Virus record (IMG/VR): IMGVR_UViG_3300024255_000123
Location: 1-27,725 of that record
Strand: one strand, 5' to 3'
DNA: 27,725 nt
Source of the DNA: a virus
Under the pieces are notes generated by a model, which worked only from the letters and a program-made list of their open reading frames with translations, did no database searches and was not told the origin of the DNA. Position numbers and translations under genes: made by a program. Shown here one piece after another: positions 1 to 7,425 of this stretch (positions are counted from its first letter, which is position 1; each line of letters begins with the position of its first letter).

Positions 1-1250
1 GTGCTCATTCAATTGATGGTGATAAAAAGTATGAAGGTAAAAAACTCACTGCAGCTACATTCGGGGGTACGGAAGATGGATCTACTGCAGGTCCTGGTAC
101 TGAAGCTGGAAGCAGAGACTCTGCAACGGGAGAACTAGCAGGTGCTGGATTTGATAAGAAGTTTGCAGCACTGCTAGGTAATTATGAAGGTCTAAAACTA
201 AAGGCATATGCTGATGCTAATTATGGGTGGGAGATTCCTACGATTGGTATTGGTGCAACTTACTATCCAGAGGGATTCCGTAAGTCTGGTAAGGTTCAGA
301 AGGGTGACACGATTACTGACGATGAAGCATATTGGATCAAGTCTAAGCATATTGTTGAGCACCGCAAGCGTCTCACCGATGAGGTTGGCAGTGACTATAA
401 TAAGGCACCGAATAGAGTAAAGGCAGGACTAGAGTCTGTAGTCTTCAACTATGGATCTTTGTCTGGTGCTGGTATAAAAGATACTGTGAAACAGTCACTG
501 AGCAGTGGTAATTATGCCCCAGTTATTGATGCATATCGTACTAGATTAGCAAGTCATAACGGTGGTATCAATAACTGGCGTCGTAATGATGAAGCAGGTG
601 TGATGCAAACTGGAACTAGTAAGCGTGCTGGTATTTCTTTTGCATCACACGGTGGACCCATCAAGTTAGTCAAAAGTCTCTCTGCTGGTGGTGGTCAGCA
701 GAGTCCAGAATTCCAAAAACAATTCCAAAAACAGATGATGCAACTCAAGCATCAAAGAGATTACATTAGGGCAGCGATGAGCTCACCAGTAGGACCAAAA
801 TCACTCGGGATGTTCAAAGATCCTCGTACTGGTGGTCTAGTCAGTGCAGCAAATTTAGAAAATCAATATACAGCGTACAAGCAGAAGGAACGTTCTCTGG
901 AACGTTTGGTAAAAAATAGAGGTAGCACTTCTGAACCGAGAGGGGAGGTAGTACCTGCAAATATCAAACCTCCTACTGTAAAACCACAGCAAGTACAACT
1001 TCAAACTAATAATGTTGCTACAGCAAAGAGTGCGGTAAAAGCAAAACAGAAAACAGGAGCAGCTGCCGCAGTTGCACAAACACAACAGCAGAATCAGGCA
1101 GCACAAAAACAAGTACAAGAAATGTCTAAACCAATACCAGATAAAACAGTCAAAGTTCCTGTTCCGAAAGGTGGCGGCGGTGGTCGGTTATCTAGTGACG
1201 ATATATACAATTATCGTCCTGGATTTGGTCTGTTTGCTGGAGGTTTCTGA
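1..1250 (+). CDS. Tail/baseplate protein with GH24 (T4-type) lysozyme domain, 5'-truncated
   Basis: The reading frame is open from base 3 and enters from outside the window. It has a T4-lysozyme-like active site: the run EGLKLKAYAD (Glu codon at 186, Asp codon at 213), then PTIGIG with Thr at 240. This matches the E11-D20-T26 triad of T4 lysozyme, although the Asp-Thr spacing is three residues longer. GH24 enzymes cut peptidoglycan, so this is probably a virion-borne lysozyme that opens a local hole during infection. The C-terminal part is Gln/Ala/Lys rich and low in complexity, and ends in a Gly-rich GLFAGGF tail. It overlaps the next hub gene by one base (TGATG). In T4 the lysozyme is a domain inside gp5; here it sits in a separate protein two structural genes upstream of the gp5 homologue. 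The lysozyme domain is clear; the identity of the missing N-terminal part is unknown. Confidence 0.85.
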   Translation, partial: AHSIDGDKKYEGKKLTAATFGGTEDGSTAGPGTEAGSRDSATGELAGAGFDKKFAALLGNYEGLKLKAYADANYGWEIPTIGIGATYYPEGFRKSGKVQKGDTITDDEAYWIKSKHIVEHRKRLTDEVGSDYNKAPNRVKAGLESVVFNYGSLSGAGIKDTVKQSLSSGNYAPVIDAYRTRLASHNGGINNWRRNDEAGVMQTGTSKRAGISFASHGGPIKLVKSLSAGGGQQSPEFQKQFQKQMMQLKHQRDYIRAAMSSPVGPKSLGMFKDPRTGGLVSAANLENQYTAYKQKERSLERLVKNRGSTSEPRGEVVPANIKPPTVKPQQVQLQTNNVATAKSAVKAKQKTGAAAAVAQTQQQNQAAQKQVQEMSKPIPDKTVKVPVPKGGGGGRLSSDDIYNYRPGFGLFAGGF

Positions 1251-3040
1251 TGGATGTAAAAGGAGGACAGGGCACAACGGGTTTTAGTCTTGAGATTGAA
1301 GGCGTTGCAGGACCAGATAACAAAACTAATAAGTTTGATGAGTATGTAAACGAAGTTAGAATCATGGAGGGGATTGATTCCCCTTCTATCAGAGCAATTA
1401 TAGCATTTGATGACTCTGGTGATGTCATCAGTAGATTAGCAGGTGGTGAAACATTCTTCCTTACATTAGAAAACGATGTTAGTGGAAAGAAAGTTGAGTA
1501 TAATCTTCAACTTTATAAGATCACTGATCGTGTTAGATTTGAAAAACGTAACGTATATAATTTACACCTCTGTTCAGAAGAGTTTCTGAGAAATGAACTT
1601 GTCAATGTATTTGGTTCATTCCAAGGTAAAAAGACTGATCAATATGTTGGTGAGTATCTAGGTTCAGACTATATCAACACTGACAAAGAGTTGTATGCAG
1701 AAACAACTGATGAGAAGTTTTCTTATGTTTGTCCAAACTGGAGACCATTCAATGCTATCAATTACCTAGCAGAGAAGTCTCTTCGCAAGAAACAGACAGG
1801 TAAACTACGTCAGAGTGGATATATTTTCTACGAGAATACATCTGGATATCATTACATCACAATCGATGCGATGATTGAGGATGCAAATAAACAGAAACCA
1901 AAACGTGAAACGAAAGGTACTGCTAAGAGACCACTACCACAACTGTATTACTATGGATATGGTCAAGCAAACCTACCAAGTATTGCAGAAGAAACTAAAG
2001 ACTTTATCATCCAAACGATTTCATTTCCTAAGTCTTATAACCTGCTAGAAAATCTTAGGCATGGTACATGGGCAGGATATACACAAGGATTTGATCCTGT
2101 TGATCTTGCTAAGAGTTCTAGTGGAGATCAATCAGGCGATCTACCATTAGCATTGGATGAGTATGCTATTAGAAGAAACTGGAAAGACATGGCACATGTC
2201 AATCCAAAAGGTAAACCACCATTTGATATGAGTAAGTTGGCACCTCAGGGTGAACCATCGATGGTTGATACTCCTAGACGAGTAAGACTGAAACCAGTCA
2301 TGACTCGTGGTTATGGCAACATGGAGAAGAAAGAATCTAAACAGTCTGCTCCAATTGGTGGACAGAGTGTGAAGTCTATTGTTGAAGCAGGATCATACAA
2401 TTTCCTAAGACTGAAGAGTCTTTTATATCAACAACTTCAAGTTACTGTACCAGGTAACTTAGATTTGATGGCAGGTCATGGTATTCATATCACGATCCCA
2501 AAGGCACTACCAGATAAACCAAACAGTACAAATATTCCCACAGATCAACGTTGGAGTGGTCTTTGGATCATTGCTAGTGCTGAGCATAAGTATCATGATG
2601 GAAGAATGATATCGATTCTTCTATTGACTAGAGATTCTACACCTGATTCTGGTGGTGCAAGTTCTAAAAATAATGAGAGTACCTCAACCATTGCTGGTAA
2701 TTCTAGTGGTAGACGGAGACGTAAGGGACGTGTTCGTAAGAAGCGTAGAGGACTTAGACGCCGTGGTGCAATGCCTGCTGTTGGAAGTGGACTGGGTAGC
2801 AGGAAGAAGAGACGGCGGAAATCTAAAAAACGTGGTAAGAATGTTAGCAATCCCGAAAGAAGACAGCGGCGTAATAAGAAGAGGTCTACAGCGGGACGGA
2901 GAGCGATCAAGCGTAATGATACAACGGCACGGAGAAAGAATCGCGGCGGCCGCCAGGGTTCTGGAGGAACTCGTACTAAGAAGAGGAACAATAAGACGAA
3001 CAAGAGACGCAATCGTCGGCGTAAGAACAAAAACCGTTGA
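1250..3040 (+). CDS. Baseplate hub protein, gp27-like, with poly-basic C-terminal tail
   Basis: A 596-residue protein. The first ~100 residues resemble the N-terminal barrel of phage hub proteins (a run containing EGIDSPSIRAIIAFDDSGD followed by GGETFFLTLEN). The region around residues 400-460 (GNLDLMAGHGIHITIPKALP, then WSGLWIIASAEHKY) resembles the second barrel of gp27/gpD-type hubs. The position between a lysozyme protein and gp5 supports a role as the hub ring that carries the needle. From about residue 488 (base 2711) to the stop, roughly half of 109 residues are Arg or Lys, which is very unusual for a hub. The start overlaps the previous stop (TGATG). The gp27 assignment is an inference from weak sequence resemblance and gene order. 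The basic tail is directly visible and in frame. Confidence 0.7.
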   Translation: MDVKGGQGTTGFSLEIEGVAGPDNKTNKFDEYVNEVRIMEGIDSPSIRAIIAFDDSGDVISRLAGGETFFLTLENDVSGKKVEYNLQLYKITDRVRFEKRNVYNLHLCSEEFLRNELVNVFGSFQGKKTDQYVGEYLGSDYINTDKELYAETTDEKFSYVCPNWRPFNAINYLAEKSLRKKQTGKLRQSGYIFYENTSGYHYITIDAMIEDANKQKPKRETKGTAKRPLPQLYYYGYGQANLPSIAEETKDFIIQTISFPKSYNLLENLRHGTWAGYTQGFDPVDLAKSSSGDQSGDLPLALDEYAIRRNWKDMAHVNPKGKPPFDMSKLAPQGEPSMVDTPRRVRLKPVMTRGYGNMEKKESKQSAPIGGQSVKSIVEAGSYNFLRLKSLLYQQLQVTVPGNLDLMAGHGIHITIPKALPDKPNSTNIPTDQRWSGLWIIASAEHKYHDGRMISILLLTRDSTPDSGGASSKNNESTSTIAGNSSGRRRRKGRVRKKRRGLRRRGAMPAVGSGLGSRKKRRRKSKKRGKNVSNPERRQRRNKKRSTAGRRAIKRNDTTARRKNRGGRQGSGGTRTKKRNNKTNKRRNRRRKNKNR

Positions 3041-3062
3041 CACTAGAGGGTAACAATATTAT

Positions 3063-3070
3063 ACTAAATA
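3063..3070 (+). promoter_or_regulatory. T4-type late promoter (ACTAAATA)
   Basis: The box CTAAATA at 3064-3070 matches the cyanophage form of the T4 late -10 element. It lies in the intergenic gap 26 bases before the cp12 start codon. A loose inverted repeat (GAGGG near 3046, CCCTC near 3080) flanks it. The same type of box precedes several other late genes in this window. Confidence 0.65.
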
Positions 3071-3095
3071 AGTACATTCCCTCAGACTTATTTCT

Positions 3096-3323
3096 ATGGA
3101 ATCAATTGAAAAGCATATTGAAAAGGACAAGGAGATCCTTGACAACCCTCTAACTTCACCTAATCAACGTCGTCACATTGAAGGTGAACTACATGAATTG
3201 GAAGAATATGCAGAACATCACAAGGAAGAGATTGAAGCAGGTGATCATCATGATCCAACACCACTAGAACTATACTGCGACACCAATCCATCAGAACCAG
3301 AATGTTTAGTATATGAAGATTGA
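3096..3323 (+). CDS. cp12: CP12-like Calvin cycle inhibitor
   Basis: A 75-residue acidic protein whose C-terminus, from PLELYCDTNP to ECLVYED, matches the CP12 signature. Cys61 and Cys70 are separated by eight residues, as in the C-terminal redox loop of CP12 that binds glyceraldehyde-3-phosphate dehydrogenase. The N-terminal cysteine pair of plant CP12 is absent and the AWDxVEEL core is replaced by a charged helix (ELHELEEYAEHH). In the host, CP12 bridges GAPDH and phosphoribulokinase and shuts down carbon fixation. Cyanophage copies are known auxiliary genes thought to push carbon towards the pentose phosphate pathway. It is followed by cpeT with an 11-base overlap and preceded by a late-type promoter. 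The later gnd gene fits the same metabolic programme. Confidence in the family is high; activity on both host enzymes is inferred. Confidence 0.85.
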   Translation: MESIEKHIEKDKEILDNPLTSPNQRRHIEGELHELEEYAEHHKEEIEAGDHHDPTPLELYCDTNPSEPECLVYED

Positions 3324-3759
3324 AGATTATGTTCTAGGTGTTTGGGATAATATTGAGCAATGTTCAATGTATCCTACAGATTTTTCTAGAATAATTGTTG
3401 AATGGATCAAGATTCCAGACGGATATGAATCTTGGCAATGGAAACATCCAGAAGGTAAAGAAAATGCCTATCGTCATACCTTACACAAATTCGTAGAGTA
3501 TGATGATGGGTCTGTTGTTATGGAAACTTATAACACAGATTGGACAAGAAAAGGTAACTGTGCTATTGTCTTGACACCACGTAGAAATGGGTGGTTTGGA
3601 CAAGATAATGGTAATTGCCAAACTAAGAATGGTACGCTAATTGCTACAAAGATGGAATTACTTCCTGATTTGTATAGAGTATATGATAGAGGCACCGATC
3701 AATATGGCGAGTATGTCTTTGGTGGTTGTCAATTCTATGAATTCAAAAGGCGTAAATGA
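3313..3759 (+). CDS. cpeT: CpeT-like phycobiliprotein lyase
   Basis: A 148-residue protein of the CpeT/CpcT family, beta-barrel lyases that handle phycobilins and attach them to phycobiliproteins. Visible family features are the central NGWFGQDNGNCQTKNGT segment (residues 92-108), corresponding to the conserved glycine/cysteine region of CpeT, and YRVYDRGTDQYGEYVFGG (about 121-138) before a FYEFKR terminus, matching the family's DRGxD and WG...FE(K)R motifs. It is shorter than cyanobacterial CpeT (about 200 residues), as is usual for phage copies. It overlaps cp12 by 11 bases, so the two are probably one transcript ending at the terminator just downstream. Phage CpeT is thought to modify host light harvesting; its exact substrate cannot be read from sequence. 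Confidence 0.88.
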   Translation: MKIEDYVLGVWDNIEQCSMYPTDFSRIIVEWIKIPDGYESWQWKHPEGKENAYRHTLHKFVEYDDGSVVMETYNTDWTRKGNCAIVLTPRRNGWFGQDNGNCQTKNGTLIATKMELLPDLYRVYDRGTDQYGEYVFGGCQFYEFKRRK

Positions 3760-3784
3760 AAACGAACTTTTGATTCTGAAAAAG

Positions 3785-3827
3785 GGCGGAAAAAAACTCC
3801 GCCAAAAATGAGACCTATAAGGTTTTT
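3785..3827 (+). terminator. Double-hairpin rho-independent terminator after cpeT
   Basis: Two hairpins follow the cpeT stop. GGCGGA (3785-3790) pairs with TCCGCC (3798-3803) around an A-rich loop. ACCT (3813-3816) pairs with AGGT (3820-3823) and runs into a T tract (3823-3827). It sits immediately before the late promoter of gene 5, so it isolates the cp12-cpeT unit from the needle gene. Confidence 0.7.
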
Positions 3828-3828
3828 C

Positions 3829-3836
3829 CATAAATA
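3829..3836 (+). promoter_or_regulatory. T4-type late promoter (CATAAATA)
   Basis: CATAAATA differs from the T4 late consensus TATAAATA at the first base only. It ends 22 bases before the ATG of the gp5-like gene and directly follows the cpeT terminator, which is a sensible promoter position. Confidence 0.8.
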
Positions 3837-3858
3837 ATGTACGATTTGATTTCATAAT

Positions 3859-6342
3859 ATGGCAACGTCCCAAGTTGAAGGATATGTAAAAGAACGTCAG
3901 AATGACTTCTTTGGTAAGGACGGAATGCAATGGTGGATCGGTGAGGTTGAAGATAACCAAGATCCCCTGCAGATCAACCGTGTCAAAGTAAGAATTTTGG
4001 GTTGGTATACAGATGCTGATGGTGGTTCTATGGAGACACTACCAACAGATGATTTGCCATGGGCGTTAGTTTTACAACCTACAAACCAACCAGGTAATGA
4101 TGGTCAGGGACAGTCTTCTGGTCAATTGCAATCTGGTGCTATTGTTCTAGGTTTCTTCCTAGACGGTGAAGAAGCACAGATGCCTTGTGTTATGGGAGTT
4201 CTTCGTACTATCAAAGGTGGAGAATCACGTAAGGAACCACTTTTTGCCCTAACTGGCGGCGAAATGCGTAAAGTGGTCAATTACACCACTGCCTCAGGTG
4301 CCAATAATACGGCAACTATGGAAGGAGACGAGCAAAACGCAAATAGAAATAATTCAGTCCAAACTGCAGGAACTAAAGAGGACTCTCAAAGCGCACCAGC
4401 GAACCCGCAGGGCGTTGGCGTCAAAACTGGTACGGCAGGCGCTGCAAAGAGTATTGGACCCCCAGTCGCTGCTGCAGACGGCGTTGGTGGACCTTCTAAG
4501 ACCCTTACGGTGCATCTAGAATCTGTTCTTGATACAGCAGCAAAAGAACTGTCTGGAATCAAGCCTCAAGGTAATGGATATGTCAGTCTTGCTACAGGTG
4601 CTCCAGTTGCACTTGATAATATCATTGGATCTGTAGAAAACGCAATTGCGGCGATTGGCGGTGAAGCAATTGCTGCTATGCGAGAGTTTTTGACAGAACT
4701 TGCAGGAAAACTAACTTCTGGTGGTGCTATGATTGCATCATTTACTGGTATTCCAACTGCAACAATGGCAATTGTGAAAACTGGTATTCAGTTGATTTTG
4801 TCTCAGATCTGTACTCTTGATGATCAGATCGGTAGTTTTATTGACATGGTGATGTCACCATTCAGTTCATTTATTGAATCTGCCCTCGATAAAGCATTGG
4901 ACTTTGCTAGCGATTTTATCAATCAGGGTATTGATAAACTTGGGCAAGGCATTTTGTCAGCAATGGATAGTCTTCTGTGTGCTGTAAAGAATATTGTATC
5001 TGCTGCTGAAGGTATTCTTTCTGGTATTGGTGCTGCAAAGAAGATTATTGATACTTGGAAAGAAGGATCTACAATTTTTGCTGATGGATTTGATCTTGCG
5101 TCAGTTGGTTTTGAAGGGTTCTTGCAAATTGTTTTGTTCTTGTTCAACCTCTTTGATTTTGGGTGTGATAGAACCAGACAAGATAATAGAACAAAGGCAT
5201 TCATCCCATTCTTAGGTACTACTTATTGTGATGCAGAAGGACTTGCAGATAAATTAGGAAACCGTAAATGTGGTGACTTAGGAAGTGGATTTGCTCAAGG
5301 TAGTCGTAATGTTGCATCAGATTTTGTCTCACAAATTTATAACGATGCTAGTCCTTATCTGACTCAGGCAGAAACTTTCATGAGTGGTGGTTGGAAACAA
5401 CACACTGGTGTTCCTGGTAGACAATCCCAGACTGAAAGAACTCCTTCTGGTACTGTGCATACATCAATTTATGTCGATGATAATGCATATAAGAAGTATC
5501 TTGCTACAGAAGCAGGAAAAGACGAAAAGAAAGCACTTTCTAGGGATAAAAGTAAAACTGACAAGAAACCAGTAGCAGGTGACCATAGTCAATATGCAAA
5601 CGCATATACCGTTGATGTTGCTAAAGATCTTTGTTATAACATCCGAGGCGATGAAGTTCACACTGTCAATGGTGATTATCACCTAAAAGTGACAGGTAAC
5701 TTCCATCTTGAGGTAGGTGGTGCCATGATGGTTACTGCTGTTGGCGCTCCACAGCAGAAAGATGCTAATGGTAAAACTCCTAAGAAGACAGATAAGATTC
5801 AAAAGCACCAAATCAAATTTGAATCTGATGTAGATATCAGTTCATCTGGTGGTACACTCAAAGTGAATGCTACTGATGGTCAAATCAATACTATGAACAC
5901 CTCTGTTGGTGCTCCAACAGGTAATACTGAGATCAATGCTCCATCAGTGAATATTCGTGGTGGTGATATTGTTATGAGTGCTAACAATACATTGACAACA
6001 TATTCATCTGCTCAGTGGCACTTTGTAAACGTACCACCATTGCCTAAGGCAAAATCGGGTGTATTCTGGCAGTGTAATGGACCCTATGATATTATCCTAG
6101 GTCCATCACCATCAATTGATCCTATTCCTAGGTTCTCTGTTGTTACACCAGGTCCATTCTTGGTAACCTGTAAAGTAGGTGGTGCTTTGTTCAAGGTTGG
6201 TGCTGGCGCATTTGTTGCTAATGTTGCTGCTGGTGCGGTCCTACTAAAAGCAAGTGCTGCAGTGGATATCACTGGTGGTGCAATCGTCACGATGAAGGGT
6301 GCAATCGTAAACATCCTGGGTGGTGCGATCAACCTGAATTGA
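3859..6342 (+). CDS. 5: gp5-like baseplate hub/needle protein
   Basis: An 827-residue protein. Residues ~24-125 form the gp5 OB-fold: WWIGEVEDNQDPLQINRVKV closely matches the T4 gp5 start (VGVVEDRMDPLKLGRVRVRV), and DLPWALVLQP and LGFFLDGEE follow as in T4. Residues ~130-220 are an Ala/Gly/Thr-rich linker. Residues ~225-420 are largely hydrophobic helices with no lysozyme motif. From ~575 come beta-helix repeats (YNIRGDEVHTVNGDYHLKVT), and the Gly/Ala/Val-rich end (GGAIVTMKGAIVNILGGAIN) suits a membrane-piercing needle. T4 gp5 carries its lysozyme between the OB-fold and the needle; here that slot is different and the lysozyme is encoded upstream. The gene has its own late promoter, and its stop codon lies inside the -35 box of the next promoter. 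Assignment by the OB domain is strong; the role of the central helices is unknown. Confidence 0.9.
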   Translation: MATSQVEGYVKERQNDFFGKDGMQWWIGEVEDNQDPLQINRVKVRILGWYTDADGGSMETLPTDDLPWALVLQPTNQPGNDGQGQSSGQLQSGAIVLGFFLDGEEAQMPCVMGVLRTIKGGESRKEPLFALTGGEMRKVVNYTTASGANNTATMEGDEQNANRNNSVQTAGTKEDSQSAPANPQGVGVKTGTAGAAKSIGPPVAAADGVGGPSKTLTVHLESVLDTAAKELSGIKPQGNGYVSLATGAPVALDNIIGSVENAIAAIGGEAIAAMREFLTELAGKLTSGGAMIASFTGIPTATMAIVKTGIQLILSQICTLDDQIGSFIDMVMSPFSSFIESALDKALDFASDFINQGIDKLGQGILSAMDSLLCAVKNIVSAAEGILSGIGAAKKIIDTWKEGSTIFADGFDLASVGFEGFLQIVLFLFNLFDFGCDRTRQDNRTKAFIPFLGTTYCDAEGLADKLGNRKCGDLGSGFAQGSRNVASDFVSQIYNDASPYLTQAETFMSGGWKQHTGVPGRQSQTERTPSGTVHTSIYVDDNAYKKYLATEAGKDEKKALSRDKSKTDKKPVAGDHSQYANAYTVDVAKDLCYNIRGDEVHTVNGDYHLKVTGNFHLEVGGAMMVTAVGAPQQKDANGKTPKKTDKIQKHQIKFESDVDISSSGGTLKVNATDGQINTMNTSVGAPTGNTEINAPSVNIRGGDIVMSANNTLTTYSSAQWHFVNVPPLPKAKSGVFWQCNGPYDIILGPSPSIDPIPRFSVVTPGPFLVTCKVGGALFKVGAGAFVANVAAGAVLLKASAAVDITGGAIVTMKGAIVNILGGAINLN

Positions 6343-6367
6343 CAATGCTCTCTGGGTGTGCTATGAT
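6339..6367 (+). promoter_or_regulatory. Host sigma-70-type promoter (TTGACA-N17-TATGAT)
   Basis: TTGACA at 6339-6344 and TATGAT at 6362-6367 are separated by exactly 17 bases, close to an ideal sigma-70 promoter. The stop codon of gene 5 (6340-6342) is part of the -35 box. A GGGGG run at about 6370-6374 could act as a distant ribosome-binding site for the gene at 6391. It probably drives early transcription of the small-gene cassette 6391-8082, and perhaps the halogenase-like gene beyond. Confidence 0.8.
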
Positions 6368-6390
6368 CAGGGGGTAAGCGAAACACCTCC

Positions 6391-6585
6391 ATGGAAGAAA
6401 CCACCCAGTTCCTTGAGCATGTGGTCATAAACGTGGCACAACGCAAGATCGAGATGACTTCTGATCGTGGTGACTACGAAGAAGTTCAGTTCCTCTGGGA
6501 TGAGGAAGGACGTGAAGGATTCACTGATACCTGGAACATGATCAAAGCATTTGTCCCTGATGAAATGTATTCTGTAAGACTATGA
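6391..6585 (+). CDS. Small hypothetical protein, first gene of early-type cassette
   Basis: A 64-residue acidic protein (motifs TSDRGDYEEVQFLWDEEG and AFVPDEMYSVRL). I recognise no domain; it looks like a small beta/alpha fold without membrane segments or cysteines. It is the first gene after the sigma-70-type promoter at 6339-6367, and its stop overlaps the next start (ATGA), implying translational coupling. Small genes of this kind directly behind host-type promoters are often early takeover genes in T4-like phages, but nothing in the sequence shows a function. Confidence 0.75.
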   Translation: MEETTQFLEHVVINVAQRKIEMTSDRGDYEEVQFLWDEEGREGFTDTWNMIKAFVPDEMYSVRL

Positions 6586-6806
6586 ATCAATACGAAATCT
6601 CTTATGAAGAGTTCGAGAAGAATCTAGAATTCTGCATTGAACTCACTGGTAGGGAAAACATTGTGTGGAAAGTACGTTTGGAAAGCGGGAAGTATGTCAT
6701 GTGCGTACCTGTTGCTGAACGTGCTGCACCTGTCGAACCTGATATCCTTGACATGGTGAATGAATTCAAATCCCAATTTATCGAAAATAATGACACCCGT
6801 GACTAA
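6582..6806 (+). CDS. Small hypothetical protein
   Basis: A 74-residue acidic protein, with charged helical ends and a central beta-type stretch (ENIVWKVRLESGKYVMCVPV). No family is recognised. It starts on the ATGA overlap with the previous gene, and its TAA stop abuts the next ATG without a gap, so it sits inside a coupled unit. It is presumably expressed early from the promoter at 6339. Confidence 0.72.
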   Translation: MNQYEISYEEFEKNLEFCIELTGRENIVWKVRLESGKYVMCVPVAERAAPVEPDILDMVNEFKSQFIENNDTRD

Positions 6807-7019
6807 ATGGCAAATCTAGTTCGTCTAAGGGTCTTAGGTAGTGCTCTTGTTATTATTGCCTACTTTATTGTCCTTCATGTAAATGTATTAGTTGGTGTAA
6901 CTGCACACTTTGTTGCAGATCTAATTTCAATTCCATACTTTATAAAGACAAAATCGTGGGATGTAGTTATAATGCTAGCATTCCTATTGTTCATTTCGTT
7001 ATCTAAATTATATCCATGA
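6807..7019 (+). CDS. Small membrane protein
   Basis: A 70-residue protein with two strongly hydrophobic stretches, at about residues 8-33 (ALVIIAYFIVLHVNVLVGV) and 52-68 (VVIMLAFLLFISLSKLYP), joined by a short loop containing TKSWD. It is probably an inner- or thylakoid-membrane protein with two helices. There is no recognisable family. It starts directly after the previous stop and overlaps the next gene by ATGA. Proteins like this may alter host membranes or superinfection, but that is only a guess. Confidence 0.72.
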   Translation: MANLVRLRVLGSALVIIAYFIVLHVNVLVGVTAHFVADLISIPYFIKTKSWDVVIMLAFLLFISLSKLYP

Positions 7020-7204
7020 GACCTGAAACCCGTCGATCAATGGAAATGCTGTGGTCAGCAAAGTGGAACTTGCCAAAAGCAGCAAAACATGCTAATCTCA
7101 CTGAGAAGGAAATGAAAATTACCTTCAACGAATACTGCAATTTTCACCCACCTACATATAGTATCGATGACGATCCCCAAGCAGTATCAACCAGGAGGAC
7201 TTGA
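7016..7204 (+). CDS. Small hypothetical protein, possible helix-turn-helix
   Basis: A 62-residue basic protein. Residues ~12-42 (SAKWNLPKAAKHANLTEKEM, then a helix) have the pattern of a short helix-turn-helix, with a conserved-looking Ala-x-x-Ala in the first helix and a Leu-Thr turn. DNA or RNA binding is therefore possible but unproven. It starts on an ATGA overlap with the membrane protein upstream, and its end overlaps the next gene by 38 bases in another frame. Confidence 0.65.
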   Translation: MRPETRRSMEMLWSAKWNLPKAAKHANLTEKEMKITFNEYCNFHPPTYSIDDDPQAVSTRRT

Positions 7205-7388
7205 AAGACTTCCTGCTAACATACTGAGATTACTTAGTGAATTAGAGGGATCTTATCAACTCTGTAAGTATATGGGTTTTGAAGAGGATATGAAAGTCCT
7301 TGAAGAAATGAAAAAACCGTATTACAAACTATATTTCAAACTTCTAAAAGAAGAAAAACAAAGGGGAGTACAAAAGAACTCTGAATAG
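7167..7388 (+). CDS. Small hypothetical helical protein
   Basis: A 73-residue, mostly helical, charged protein (ANILRLLSELEGSYQLCKYM and KVLEEMKKPYYKLYFKLLKE), with Lys/Glu-rich ends. No family is recognised. The ATG at 7167 lies within the previous gene. The GGAGGA at about 7194-7199 is inside this frame and does not define a better start, because the TTG at 7201 is in another frame. It is followed by a possible hairpin before the Sm-like gene. Confidence 0.62.
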   Translation: MTIPKQYQPGGLERLPANILRLLSELEGSYQLCKYMGFEEDMKVLEEMKKPYYKLYFKLLKEEKQRGVQKNSE

Positions 7389-7405
7389 AAAGAGCGCCCC
7401 TTTTG
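7359..7405 (+). other. Possible stem-loop at the end of the small-gene block
   Basis: CAAAGGGG (7359-7366) can pair with CCCCTTTTG (7397-7405) with one bulge, around a loop of about 30 bases that includes the stop codon of the upstream gene. The sequence after it is A-rich, not T-rich, so it is not a standard terminator. It may be an mRNA-stability or processing element, and could be chance. Confidence 0.3.
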
Positions 7406-7425
7406 AAAAAAAATTATTTATTACC

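Noticed and set aside
2593-3053. Several long reverse-strand and alternative-frame ORFs over the basic tail of the hub protein
   Set aside because: They are shadows produced by the Arg/Lys codon bias of the real frame (Leu/Pro/Arg-rich antisense products), with no ribosome-binding sites or recognisable domains.
3045-3085. GAGGG...CCCTC inverted repeat around the late box as an operator
   Set aside because: Only five base pairs with a loop of about 28 bases; chance is the simplest explanation.
7201-7203. GGAGGAC-TTG as a ribosome-binding site plus start
   Set aside because: The TTG is not in the frame of the gene at 7167 and opens no useful ORF; GGAGGA here encodes Gly-Gly.
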